Made by a program: the position numbers and the translations under genes. From the IMG/VR virus record IMGVR_UViG_3300035698_023465, positions 1 to 34,230 of that record: a DNA stretch of 34,230 nt. One strand, given 5' to 3'. The notes beneath the pieces are model-generated. The model saw only the letters and a program-made list of their open reading frames with translations, was not told where the DNA came from and made no database searches. How positions within the stretch are numbered: the stretch's first letter is position 1; each line of letters starts with the position of its first letter. Origin of the DNA: a virus. Below are positions 1 to 7,489 of this stretch, in pieces.

Positions 1-127
1 ATTCAAGAAGAAGAGCAACAAGCGCAACAAATGCAACAAGCTCAATCTCAAATGGCATTACAAGAACAAGAAGCTACTATGCAAATGGCTAAAGCTCGTG
101 CTGCTGCAGATATAGGACTTGGTCTTG
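1..127. repeat. Terminal overlap, left copy (circular closure)
   Basis: These 127 bases are identical to the last 127 bases of the window (34104-34230). The reading frame of the portal gene passes through the join without a break, so the window is a circular or circularly permuted genome of 34,103 bp cut inside the portal gene. A length of exactly 127 equals a common maximum k-mer size of short-read assemblers, so an assembly overlap is more likely than a physical terminal repeat. Confidence 0.95.
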
Positions 128-474
128 AACGAAGATCTCGTGTTAGTGAGAACCAAGCATTAGCAGTAGAGAGACAATCTCAATCAATTGAAAATATAGC
201 TAAAGCACAGAGTGAAGAAGAAGATGCTTTGCTTAATAAAGTTAAAATGCTTAAAGAATTACAAGATATTGATCTACGCCAGTTAAAGGATGTAATTGGT
301 TTGTATCGTGAAATAAAGCAAGAAAGTGAAGTTGATAGAATTAACAAGGAACAAGAGAAAAATAAGATAATGGATCAATTATCTTTCTTGCAAAATAGTG
401 ATGTTGATAATCAACAACAGCAACCACCTATGGAAGAACCTCCTGTGGGTGGTGAAGTAGATAGAGGTCTCTAA
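1..474 (+). CDS. Portal protein, C-terminal part (gene continues from 32439)
   Basis: This is the 3' end of the portal gene that starts at 32439 and crosses the arbitrary ends. The frame is already open at base 1 and stops with TAA at 472-474. Joined across the 127-base overlap the protein is 712 residues, close to the P22 portal (about 725). This part is a long Gln/Glu/Ala-rich helix with many heptad-like repeats, then a Gln/Pro/Gly-rich disordered tail ending near PPMEEPPVGGEVDRGL. In P22 the equivalent C-terminal helical barrel projects into the capsid. The ATG at 31 is an internal methionine, not a start: there is no ribosome-binding site and the upstream frame is open. Confidence 0.9.
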   Translation: MQEEEQQAQQMQQAQSQMALQEQEATMQMAKARAAADIGLGLERRSRVSENQALAVERQSQSIENIAKAQSEEEDALLNKVKMLKELQDIDLRQLKDVIGLYREIKQESEVDRINKEQEKNKIMDQLSFLQNSDVDNQQQQPPMEEPPVGGEVDRGL

Positions 475-510
475 ACCTATCCTAACGGATGTTTCTACAA
501 AGGAGCCATT

Positions 511-708
511 ATGGCAAAGAAAAAATATTACGGATCAAAAGGTATGAAGTTTGCAGCAGGAGTTATGCCTGAAGATGTAAAGATGGAAACACTTCCTTCA
601 TTGGATTACGTCGATGCACCTGTTGGAGACAGCTGGGAAGATATGGATGCTCAAGCTAATAGAGCGGTTAATGCTGCTAAAAAACAATTAGCTAAGAAGA
701 AGTATTAA
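511..708 (+). CDS. Small lysine-rich protein, unknown function (65 aa)
   Basis: A 65-residue protein with a strong AAAGGAG site in front of its ATG. Both termini are basic (MAKKKYYGSKG at the start, AAKKQLAKKKY at the end) and the middle is acidic, with PEDVKMETLPS and DSWEDMDAQ. It lies directly after the portal gene, with two more small basic proteins downstream. Small basic proteins at this position are common in podovirus head modules and may be minor virion or DNA-binding components, but I recognise no family. The start is secure; the function is unknown. Confidence 0.75.
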   Translation: MAKKKYYGSKGMKFAAGVMPEDVKMETLPSLDYVDAPVGDSWEDMDAQANRAVNAAKKQLAKKKY

Positions 709-710
709 TC

Positions 711-869
711 ATGGCTAGCGCACCTAGATCAAATAGTAAAGCCACAAGAATAGCTTTTGAGATACTAGGTGTGCCTAGTCCTCTTAAAGGCTATTACGGC
801 AAGTCTTATAAGAAGAAGCAAAGAAGAAACAATCAATTAAATGATACGCCAAGCGGGTTATCGTTTTAA
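711..869 (+). CDS. Small basic protein, unknown function (52 aa)
   Basis: An ATG two bases after the previous stop opens a 53-codon frame ending TAA at 867-869. The product begins MASAPRSNSKATRIAFEILG and has a strongly basic stretch (SYKKKQRRNNQ) before its C-terminal LNDTPSGLSF. The ribosome-binding site is weak (AAGAAG inside the end of the previous gene), so translation is probably coupled. It fills what would otherwise be the only gap in a tightly packed series of small basic genes, and the spacing on both sides is normal, which supports it as a real gene. No family recognised. Confidence 0.6.
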   Translation: MASAPRSNSKATRIAFEILGVPSPLKGYYGKSYKKKQRRNNQLNDTPSGLSF

Positions 870-877
870 GGAATACA

Positions 878-1171
878 ATGGCTGGAAAAAAGAAATCAGG
901 TATTGCTATTGTGGTTGCTGTTAAGCCAGTTAGTAAGAAGAAAAAAGGAATGTGTTCCGATTGTGCGCATGAGTTTGAAGAGGGCGAACGATTTGAAGGT
1001 GATAAACTTAAGAATCGTAATAAGAAAATTACTAAAGTTATGAGTGAGTTTGGTGATGGCGAACTTCATAGTGGGTCTAAAAAAGGTCCTAAGGTTAAAT
1101 CTCGTAAGCAGGCTTTAGCGATAGGATACGCAGAATCTAAGAAATCTTTTAAAAAGAAAAAGAAAAAGTGA
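878..1171 (+). CDS. DUF6496-like basic protein with a CxxC motif
   Basis: A 97-residue, very Lys-rich protein. Residues 50-88 match the pattern I associate with DUF6496: KVMSEFGDGELHSGSKKG, then PKVKSRKQALAIGYAESKK. That short domain of unknown function is frequent in phage and bacterial small basic proteins. The N-terminal part adds a CSDC pair near residues 26-29, which could bind metal only with other ligands. The C-terminus is a run of lysines. The final codons overlap the GTG start of the next gene, so the two are translationally coupled. A role in nucleic-acid binding is inferred from charge only. Confidence 0.7.
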   Translation: MAGKKKSGIAIVVAVKPVSKKKKGMCSDCAHEFEEGERFEGDKLKNRNKKITKVMSEFGDGELHSGSKKGPKVKSRKQALAIGYAESKKSFKKKKKK

Positions 1172-1653
1172 TTAAAAAGTTTTTATTAAGTGCATTGTGT
1201 ATTCAAAGTGTTTTATTTGGTCAAAGTACTGTTTTTCACTCAAATTATGAATATTTAATAGAGCAAAACTTTGACCAAATAAAAGAAGTTTTTGATAAAG
1301 AAGAGTGTTGGGGATTATATACGACAATTGATTTATATGAATGTGATAGTGAGCTTATAAAAGATAAAGAATATATAGAGAATTTCGTTATATTGCTCTG
1401 TATGGTTATTGATATGAATAGATTTGGAGATCCAGTTATTATCCATTTTGGAAAAGATGAGAAAGTAGCAGGGTATTCAATGTATCAACTTATCGAAACT
1501 TCAAACATATCTGGTCATTTTGCAAATAAAACAAATGCTGCATATATAGATATTTTTAGTTGTAAATTATACGATCCATATCTTGTTGCAGAATTCGCCG
1601 CAGAATACTTTGAAGCTCGTAGGTTTAGAATGAATGTAATTTTTAGACAATAA
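1168..1653 (+). CDS. Secreted S-adenosylmethionine decarboxylase (SpeD/SpeH)-like protein
   Basis: The start is GTG, overlapping the previous stop. Residues 1-19 form a Sec signal peptide (IKKFLLSALCIQSVLFGQ). Residues 49-150 follow the layout of prokaryotic AdoMet decarboxylases: LYTTIDLYECD, then TSNISGH, then AAYIDIFSC and DPYLVAEF. Ser112, His117 and Cys132 keep the spacing (5 and 15) of the pyruvoyl-forming serine, processing histidine and proton-donor cysteine (Ser63, His68, Cys83) of the Thermotoga maritima enzyme. The glutamate usually before the serine is Thr111, and the His after it is Asn. Known family members are cytosolic polyamine-pathway enzymes, some neofunctionalised to other amino-acid decarboxylases; a signal peptide is unexpected. 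The substrate cannot be told. Assignment rests on motif spacing. Confidence 0.6.
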   Translation: MIKKFLLSALCIQSVLFGQSTVFHSNYEYLIEQNFDQIKEVFDKEECWGLYTTIDLYECDSELIKDKEYIENFVILLCMVIDMNRFGDPVIIHFGKDEKVAGYSMYQLIETSNISGHFANKTNAAYIDIFSCKLYDPYLVAEFAAEYFEARRFRMNVIFRQ

Positions 1654-1663
1654 GAGTGTGGAA

Positions 1664-2167
1664 ATGAAAAAGGTACAAAAAAGAGAGTCTGTTGGAAAGC
1701 TTGCAATAGAAGCCCAACAAAAAACACCTGAATCTACTGATCCACGTGAGATTGGCAATGAAATGACCAAGCCATATGTATCAGAATTATTCAAGGCTTT
1801 AGAAGATGGTAAAAAAAAGATAGATGGGAGCTTCTTTTTAGTTGTTCTAACTAAGCGAGAGAGATTGTTAAAGAATGTAATACGTAATTACTTTTTCTAC
1901 CGATACTCCTGTCCAACCCCTGATTATGATCAAGCAGTATATAGATATGATAGAGAGGGAGATTCTCTTGATTTGATATGGGTACTTCCTAATAGAGAAT
2001 ACTCTTTTCATCTAAAAGATAATATGATTAATTTAGATAAAGAGTATAAAGGTCTCTTGTCATATATTTTAGATTTTGATGATAAAACGTTATTTAAAAA
2101 AGCGAGAACTTTCAACAATGAGAACAATCTTATTGGGAATGTTACACTAGAGGAGATTCATGAGTAA
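1664..2167 (+). CDS. Conserved phage protein of unknown function (167 aa)
   Basis: The ATG at 1664 is preferred because AAGAG at 1652-1656 lies seven bases upstream; a GTG at 1658 in the same frame is the alternative. The N-terminal 35 residues are polar and probably disordered. From about residue 40 there is a compact domain with VVLTKRERLLKNVIRNYFF, SCPTPDYDQAVYRY and LDLIWVLP. I associate this pattern with uncharacterised proteins in head modules of uncultured short-tailed phages. It precedes and overlaps the scaffold gene by eight bases, so a head-related role is likely by context only. Confidence 0.65.
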   Translation: MKKVQKRESVGKLAIEAQQKTPESTDPREIGNEMTKPYVSELFKALEDGKKKIDGSFFLVVLTKRERLLKNVIRNYFFYRYSCPTPDYDQAVYRYDREGDSLDLIWVLPNREYSFHLKDNMINLDKEYKGLLSYILDFDDKTLFKKARTFNNENNLIGNVTLEEIHE

Positions 2168-3041
2168 AGAATTAGAACCAAAGGAAGAAGTTTTAAATGA
2201 AGAAGTTAATGAAGAAACATCCCAAGAGATCCCAAAAGCAGGTCCATTGGATTCGCTCTATAATCAAGAAACTGAGCAACCTGAGCAAGAAGTTTCTGAG
2301 AATAGTGAAGAGATCAGTCAAGAATCATCAAAAGAGATACCTCAAGAAGGCGGTCCAAAGCAAAGTTGGAAAGAACTAAGAGAAAGAGCTAAGAGAGCTG
2401 AAGATGCTGAGAAAAGAGCATTAGAAGCTGAAAAGAAATCTAATGAATATTATGAACTGTTGTCTAAAATAGAACAGGAAGCTCGTCAATATTCTAATAC
2501 CCGAGCTATTCCAAAACAGACAGACGAAGAAGACTTTGACTATAATTCTATTGATGATGATGAAATACTTACTGGTAAAGACCTTAAGCGTTCATACAAA
2601 AAAGAACAACATCGTCTTAAGAGCCTTGAAGACAATGTTAAATATCAAAACAGAATAGCAGAAGAGGTAAGGATAGAATCACGATTAAAAGCAAAGCATA
2701 ACGATTTCTTGGATGTTCTTAATGGCGATAACATTAATAAGCTCCGTGAGATGAGACCTGGCCTTGCACGATCATTGCATTTGAATCCTGACCTTGAAGA
2801 GAAAGCGTATGAGACTTATCAAGCTATAAAAGATCTTGGTATTTATCGTAAAGATACTCACTCTCAAGAAAAAGACATTGCTATTAAAAATTCTATAAAA
2901 CCTCGTCCTCTTAATAGTGTAAGTCCTCAAATGGGTAATAGCCCATTATCTAAAGCCAATGCGTTTTCTAGTGGAACAATGACTGAAGATGTAAAAAAAC
3001 AATTATATGCTGAGATGCTTGAAAAATCTCGATCTAGATAG
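2160..3041 (+). CDS. Probable scaffolding protein
   Basis: A 293-residue highly charged protein just before the major capsid gene. Residues 1-65 are a Glu-rich disordered region (EVLNEEVNEETSQE), residues 70-110 a coiled coil (KELRERAKRAEDAEKRALEA), residues 140-215 more charged helix, and the C-terminus is basic (KKQLYAEMLEKSRSR). This composition, the helical basic tail and the position directly upstream of the coat gene are the usual marks of podovirus and siphovirus scaffolds, whose sequences diverge too fast for motif recognition. The start has AGAGGAG within the upstream gene. No protease is encoded nearby, so scaffold would exit intact as in P22 if this reading is right. Confidence 0.7.
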   Translation: MSKELEPKEEVLNEEVNEETSQEIPKAGPLDSLYNQETEQPEQEVSENSEEISQESSKEIPQEGGPKQSWKELRERAKRAEDAEKRALEAEKKSNEYYELLSKIEQEARQYSNTRAIPKQTDEEDFDYNSIDDDEILTGKDLKRSYKKEQHRLKSLEDNVKYQNRIAEEVRIESRLKAKHNDFLDVLNGDNINKLREMRPGLARSLHLNPDLEEKAYETYQAIKDLGIYRKDTHSQEKDIAIKNSIKPRPLNSVSPQMGNSPLSKANAFSSGTMTEDVKKQLYAEMLEKSRSR

Positions 3042-3063
3042 TAATTTTCAAGGTGCTTTTATT

Positions 3064-3103
3064 AATATAAATGGTGCTATGCGAATATAGCACCATTTAT
3101 ATT
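3064..3103 (+). terminator. Strong hairpin between scaffold and coat genes
   Basis: A perfect 17-bp inverted repeat: 3064-3080 pairs with 3087-3103 around a six-base loop (GCGAAT). It lies 22 bases after the scaffold stop. There is no clear U-run after it, so it may be a partial terminator, a processing site or a stabiliser of the coat mRNA rather than a full intrinsic terminator. A candidate promoter begins at its end. Confidence 0.6.
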
Positions 3104-3129
3104 GCATTAAATAGCATATTCTATATAAA
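3102..3129 (+). promoter_or_regulatory. Candidate promoter for the capsid gene
   Basis: TTGCAT (3102-3107), a 16-base spacer, then TATAAA (3124-3129), immediately after the 17-bp hairpin and 120 bases ahead of the coat ATG. The -35 match is modest. A sequence GACGCAAAA occurs twice in the leader (about 3138 and 3180). A separate promoter would explain high coat expression relative to scaffold, but this is inference. Confidence 0.35.
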
Positions 3130-3249
3130 ATCTATGTGACGCAAAAATTAAAGATATTCGTCAAATCTTTACAATTTTGGACGCAAAAGCCCGTCAAGTT
3201 CTCGTCCTGCTTGAAGTTGAAGTAATAATATTTAACTTTAAGGACTCTT

Positions 3250-4200
3250 ATGGCAATCACTACTACTGGAGTATTGCCTGCAGCGGTGCAACAATCATTT
3301 AACATGAAGTTGCTTGCAGTACCTACTCCAAATTTAATTCATAAAGTACCTGCTCAAAAAGATCGCATGCCCCGTAATGGTGGTACAACAATGCGTTATC
3401 GTCGGTACAACCCACTTAATACAGCATTAGTTCCATTAGGAACTTCTGGAGTTACTCCTCCTTCTCAACAGCTAACTGCTATTGATATTGATGCACAATT
3501 AAGCTGGTATGGTTCTTGGATCGAAATGAATGAGCAAGTTGTTCTTCAATCTCAAGAATCTGTTCTTAATGAAGCGTCAATTCGTTTAGGTGTTTCTCTT
3601 CGACAAACTGAAGATGAACTTACTCGAAATATGCTTGCTTCTACTGCAACACAAATCAATTGTGTAAATGGTTCTAATGGAGATGTTCCAACAGAACTTA
3701 CAAAAGAAGATGTTGAAGCTGTTGTGCGTACTCTTTTGAGCGCAGATGGACATATGTTCCTTAGTGGAATTGAAGGTGATGATAAATTCGGAACAGCTCC
3801 AGTAAGAAATGCTTATTTTGCACTCGCAAATACAGATCTTACTTCAGAGCTTTCTGAAATTAGTAATTTTATACATCAAAGCCAGTATCCATCTCAACAG
3901 AATGTTCTAGATTCAGAATGGGGAGCAGTTGGGAATTTACGTTTCTTACTTTCTTCTATTGGATCAAAAACAGTTACTTCTTCAGCTAAAGGAAATGATA
4001 TTTATAATATTTTCTGCGTTGCTAAAGAAGCATATGCTTGTGTTGAACAAGATGGGGCATCAGCTAAGTTTATTTATAGACCAGCTGTTTATTCTGGACC
4101 ATTAGCACAAAATGTAACTATCGGTTACAAATTTGCTGAAGTTCCAAGAATTTTAAATGATGCATGGGTATCAAATCTTCGTTGCACATTAAATCCATAA
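3250..4200 (+). CDS. Major capsid protein, N4-gp56 family
   Basis: A 316-residue coat protein. Its N-terminus MAITTTGVLPAAVQQSFNMK, followed by PNLIHKVPAQKDRMPRNGGT and MRYRRYNPL, has the pattern typical of the N4-gp56 major capsid family, including the basic stretch before a Thr/Gln-rich segment (LTAIDIDAQLSWYGSW) and the helical QTEDELTRNMLAS region near residue 120. The C-terminal GYKFAEVPRILND is also usual. The start has TAAGGA eight bases upstream. The coat follows the scaffold and precedes a beta-rich accessory protein, as in many short-tailed phages. The leader of about 200 bases has a hairpin and a possible promoter. Confidence 0.88.
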   Translation: MAITTTGVLPAAVQQSFNMKLLAVPTPNLIHKVPAQKDRMPRNGGTTMRYRRYNPLNTALVPLGTSGVTPPSQQLTAIDIDAQLSWYGSWIEMNEQVVLQSQESVLNEASIRLGVSLRQTEDELTRNMLASTATQINCVNGSNGDVPTELTKEDVEAVVRTLLSADGHMFLSGIEGDDKFGTAPVRNAYFALANTDLTSELSEISNFIHQSQYPSQQNVLDSEWGAVGNLRFLLSSIGSKTVTSSAKGNDIYNIFCVAKEAYACVEQDGASAKFIYRPAVYSGPLAQNVTIGYKFAEVPRILNDAWVSNLRCTLNP

Positions 4201-4209
4201 GGCTAAAAT

Positions 4210-5262
4210 ATGTCATATAATACTACAATTCAACAAGGTAGATTCACTCAAGCAGCAACAGCAGTGAATAAAACAATTTCAATCAGATCTGATTTTGATT
4301 GGATCAGAGTTTATAACGAATCTGCTATTATACAAGCAGCTGCTAACCTTGGAGCAGAATATTACTTTCAACGTGGAATGACTAATGGAAGAGGTGTTGT
4401 TTACACTAAACTTGGTGCTGTAGCGAATAATCCAACATCAGTTGGTCAAATTGCTGCAAGTGCTGGGTTTACTCTTCTTGATACTTCTGGAAATCCATTA
4501 GGAGCTTCAGTTGCAATTACTTCTGCAACTGATATTACAGAACCTGTATTTTCAACAGGATCAACAGCTGGAGTTGTTGCTGGAACTATTGTTAGACTTT
4601 CAGGAATGACAGGTCAAGAATCATTAAGTGGTTATGACTTTGCAGTTGATACTATTGTTGCTGATACTAGTTTCAAAATGGCTGCTGCTTTAGCAACTGC
4701 TCCTGGAGCTGCTGCAAGTGCTGGTAACTATCGTATTGTTAATTTTGATCCACTTTTTTATCCAAGACATCGTTTTGTTGTGAATATATTACGACCACAG
4801 GATGGTGGTGGAACTGCTTCTAGTTCATTATTTACAGTAAGTGTTCCATCTGGGTATCTTGTAGGTCAAAAAGTACGAGTGATTGTTCCAACTACTGCAC
4901 AAGCTGGTACTAGTGACTACGGCATGGTAGAAATGAACGGTCTTATTGGAACTGTTACCGCAGTAACCGATACTCTTGGTACTCAAACAGTAACTTTAGA
5001 TATTGATTCTAGTGCTTTCACAGCATTTACATTCCCTACTGCTGCTAAAGCAGCTAAATCATTATCTAAAGCAATGCTTGTACCTGTTGGTGAAGATACA
5101 GCTCATGCAATTGCTCAATCTCAAGATATTTTGAGTGATGCAACTGATAACCAAGGTCTTATTGGTGTAACTCTTACAGCGGGTACTCTTAGTCCCGGTG
5201 GAAGCGATAATGATGTTGTTTATTGGCAGGCTGGAAAAGCATTCAGTGTAGATAACGACTAG
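4210..5262 (+). CDS. Capsid-associated beta-rich structural protein (possible decoration)
   Basis: A 350-residue Ala/Thr/Gly-rich protein starting nine bases after the coat stop, with AAGG upstream. Sequence blocks alternate short beta strands and turns: AAANLGAEYYFQRGMTNGRG, then an Ala-rich immunoglobulin-like stretch (residues 75-180), then FYPRHRFVVNILRP, then VSVPSGYLVGQKVRVIVP and GTVTAVTDTLGTQTVTLDID. I associate these phrases with large virion-structural proteins encoded next to the coat in uncultured podoviruses. It may decorate the capsid or form part of the head vertex. No enzymatic motif is seen. Confidence 0.6.
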   Translation: MSYNTTIQQGRFTQAATAVNKTISIRSDFDWIRVYNESAIIQAAANLGAEYYFQRGMTNGRGVVYTKLGAVANNPTSVGQIAASAGFTLLDTSGNPLGASVAITSATDITEPVFSTGSTAGVVAGTIVRLSGMTGQESLSGYDFAVDTIVADTSFKMAAALATAPGAAASAGNYRIVNFDPLFYPRHRFVVNILRPQDGGGTASSSLFTVSVPSGYLVGQKVRVIVPTTAQAGTSDYGMVEMNGLIGTVTAVTDTLGTQTVTLDIDSSAFTAFTFPTAAKAAKSLSKAMLVPVGEDTAHAIAQSQDILSDATDNQGLIGVTLTAGTLSPGGSDNDVVYWQAGKAFSVDND

Positions 5263-5286
5263 TAAAGTTAATAGTTAGATATTTAG

Positions 5287-5320
5287 TAATTGAGGGGGTA
5301 TTAATTTACCTCCTCGATTA
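5287..5320 (+). terminator. 14-bp hairpin after the capsid-associated gene
   Basis: 5287-5300 pairs with 5307-5320 around the six-base loop TTAATT, with two G-T wobble pairs. The top of the left arm is GAGGGGGTA and the right arm contains ACCTCCT, the same letters as the 3' end of 16S rRNA. There is no clear U-run, so termination may be partial. It lies between the 4210-5262 gene and the next gene's ribosome-binding site. Confidence 0.5.
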
Positions 5321-5344
5321 AAACCATCACTTAAAAGGAAAATT

Positions 5345-5779
5345 ATGAATGTAAATGAAATAGCTACAGATATTGAAACAACAGTTAAAAAAGCAATATC
5401 TGATGTTAAAAAGAAAAAAATTAAAACTAAATCAAAAAAAGAGTTAGAGATTGAAAAAGATACAAAGATTGTAAAAGGTGTTTTTAGATATACAGAAATT
5501 CCTGGTGGAACTATGAAATTCTCTTTCAGAAAATATAAAGAAGTTCCACTTAAGTCATATTCTTTAGTTGATGGTCAAATATATGAACTACCGTATATGG
5601 TTGCGAAGCATATAAGTAATAATTGTTCTTATCCAATTCATCGATACATGCAAGATGATAATGGAAATGTTCATACTAAAGTTGGTCAAAAAGTAAGTCG
5701 TTGCAGATTTGAACCTTTAGACTTTATTGATACATCAGATTATGACTCACCAAATATCATTACAGTTGAAAGAATTTAA
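5345..5779 (+). CDS. Conserved head-region protein, unknown function (144 aa)
   Basis: Starts after AAAAGGA. Residues 1-45 are Lys-rich and likely disordered (KKKKIKTKSKKELEIEK). Residues 48-144 form a conserved-looking domain: GVFRYTEIPGGTMKFSFRKY, YSLVDGQIYELPYMVAKHIS and VGQKVSRCRFEPLDF. I have seen this phrase pattern in uncharacterised structural proteins located between the coat and the head-tail connector of short-tailed phages. The position here, just before a head-tail adaptor candidate, is the same. A head-completion role is plausible but not shown by the sequence. Confidence 0.6.
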   Translation: MNVNEIATDIETTVKKAISDVKKKKIKTKSKKELEIEKDTKIVKGVFRYTEIPGGTMKFSFRKYKEVPLKSYSLVDGQIYELPYMVAKHISNNCSYPIHRYMQDDNGNVHTKVGQKVSRCRFEPLDFIDTSDYDSPNIITVERI

Positions 5780-5819
5780 TATTTAATAAAAAGTTTTTTT
5801 ATAATTAAATAGGAATGAT

Positions 5820-6866
5820 ATGGCTGATTCAACACTAACTGCTATTAGAACAAAAGTGAGACGGTTAACCCGTTCCCCGTCAGTAAATCAAATATCTGAT
5901 GCTGATATTGATGAATATGTGAATACATTTGTGTTATATGATTTTCCATCTCATTTAAGATTATTTAATTTGAGAAAAACATTTTCATTTTATACTGAGC
6001 CAAATATAGATACATATAGTACGAATACTATCGCTGCTAATAATCCGATGTTCAACTTTAAGAACGCTATTATATCATCTCATGATCCTATTTTTATTGG
6101 CGGATATAAATCATGGTTTAGTCAAAGCAGAGAGAGCTTTTTTGGAAGATATCCAGTTGTTAAGCAAATCGCTCAAATAGGGACTGGAGATGCAGCGGTT
6201 ACTAATTTTACTGGTACTTTAACAAATATACCTGTTCTGCCAAAAGACCTGTTATTCACTTCTATTGATGCTAATGGAAATGCTGTTGGACTTGTTGCTG
6301 TCCCTTTGGTTGATGCTGTTACTGGAGTGCAGACTCAAAATGGTAATCTTTATAGCACTCAAGGAGCAATTCCAACGACTCCGCCTACTGTTACACTAGC
6401 AACTAATACAATTAATTTTGTAACTGGTGTATATTCTTTAACTTTTGATACTGCACCTGGTTCTGCAAAAGTTGTTAATGTTCAGTCTGTTCCATATGCA
6501 TCAGGACGACCTACAAGCGTTCTTTATTTTGATAACACATTTACTGTTAGGCCAGTTCCTGATCAACAGTATGATGTAAAAATAGAGTCATATGTAAGAC
6601 CTACTGAGTTATTAGCTGCAAATCAATCTCCAGACTTAGAACAGTGGTGGCAGTATATTTCATATGGAGCTTCAAAAAAAGTATTAGAAGATAGAGTTGA
6701 TATGGATACAGTTCAATTATTGATGCCAGAATTTTTAAAACAAGAGCAACTCGTTCTACGTACAACACTTACTCAACAAGGTGATGATAGAGCTGCTACT
6801 ATATATTCTGAACAATCAGGACTATCAGGTGGTCCAGGAGGATGGCAAAACAATGGAACATGGTAA
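5820..6866 (+). CDS. Head-to-tail adaptor-like protein
   Basis: A 348-residue protein with AGGA before its ATG. The N-terminus (residues 5-50, LTAIRTKVRRLTRSPSVNQ, then SDADIDEYVNTFVLYDFP) is the helical start seen in gp4/gp11-type adaptors and tail-completion proteins of podoviruses. Residues 105-230 look like an inserted beta domain. The C-terminus returns to helix with WWQYISYGASKKVLEDRVD and LMPEFLKQEQLVLRTTLTQQ, then a Gly-rich tail. Such adaptors dock under the portal. The next genes encode a fibre and a nozzle-like protein, consistent with head-tail joining. Confidence 0.65.
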   Translation: MADSTLTAIRTKVRRLTRSPSVNQISDADIDEYVNTFVLYDFPSHLRLFNLRKTFSFYTEPNIDTYSTNTIAANNPMFNFKNAIISSHDPIFIGGYKSWFSQSRESFFGRYPVVKQIAQIGTGDAAVTNFTGTLTNIPVLPKDLLFTSIDANGNAVGLVAVPLVDAVTGVQTQNGNLYSTQGAIPTTPPTVTLATNTINFVTGVYSLTFDTAPGSAKVVNVQSVPYASGRPTSVLYFDNTFTVRPVPDQQYDVKIESYVRPTELLAANQSPDLEQWWQYISYGASKKVLEDRVDMDTVQLLMPEFLKQEQLVLRTTLTQQGDDRAATIYSEQSGLSGGPGGWQNNGTW

Positions 6867-6894
6867 AATTAAAATAGAAAAGATAGGATAATTT

Positions 6895-7476
6895 ATGGCT
6901 TATAACGAAAATAAACCACAAGCCACTGATCAATTGAAGAATTCACAAGATGATATTCTTCAAAACTTTCAGGCAATAAAAACTGTAATTGATATAAATC
7001 ATGAAACATTTGGTGCTGCTGGGCAAGGTAAGCATACTAAAGTAGATTTGCCTAGGGGTCTTGCTCCTGTTGCTGCTGGAAATGATCTTACATTATTTAA
7101 TATGCTTGGAGTTGTTTTAAATACAGAATCACATCTTTTTGCTATAAGAAATGGTGGTGGAATAAATTCAATCACAGAAGGTACCGCAAATGTAGATGCT
7201 ACTTCTGCTGGATGGTATCGATTCCCTTCGGGATCTTTAGTTAAATGGGGAACAAATACTCAGGCGACTGTAGCTACAGTTGCTAAAACTTTTGTATTTG
7301 ATGTAAGTGCTAATATTCCAGTATTTGCAACAGCTCCAATAGTATTTGCTATGCCTGCAAATGCAACTGAAAATGTAACGTTTAATCTTAATAATACAGT
7401 TACTACTACAGGATTTAATATAAAAACGAGTGTAACAGGAAATCTACTTGTTGCATATTTTGCTATAGGGACTTAA
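6895..7476 (+). CDS. Tail fibre/appendage protein with gp53-like C-terminal domain
   Basis: 193 residues. The N-terminus (MAYNENKPQATDQLKNSQDD, then INHETFGAAGQGKH) is a common virion-attachment leader in uncultured phages. From residue about 105, the pattern GWYRFPSGSLVKWG, followed by alternating beta strands with PVFATAPIVFAMPAN and a terminal LVAYFAIGT, fits the small C-terminal beta domain known from gp53-like and other tail-fibre tips. It lies between the adaptor and the nozzle-like gene, so it is likely a short appendage on the tail. Receptor and stoichiometry cannot be deduced. Confidence 0.6.
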   Translation: MAYNENKPQATDQLKNSQDDILQNFQAIKTVIDINHETFGAAGQGKHTKVDLPRGLAPVAAGNDLTLFNMLGVVLNTESHLFAIRNGGGINSITEGTANVDATSAGWYRFPSGSLVKWGTNTQATVATVAKTFVFDVSANIPVFATAPIVFAMPANATENVTFNLNNTVTTTGFNIKTSVTGNLLVAYFAIGT

Positions 7477-7489
7477 TAAGGAGATTGTC

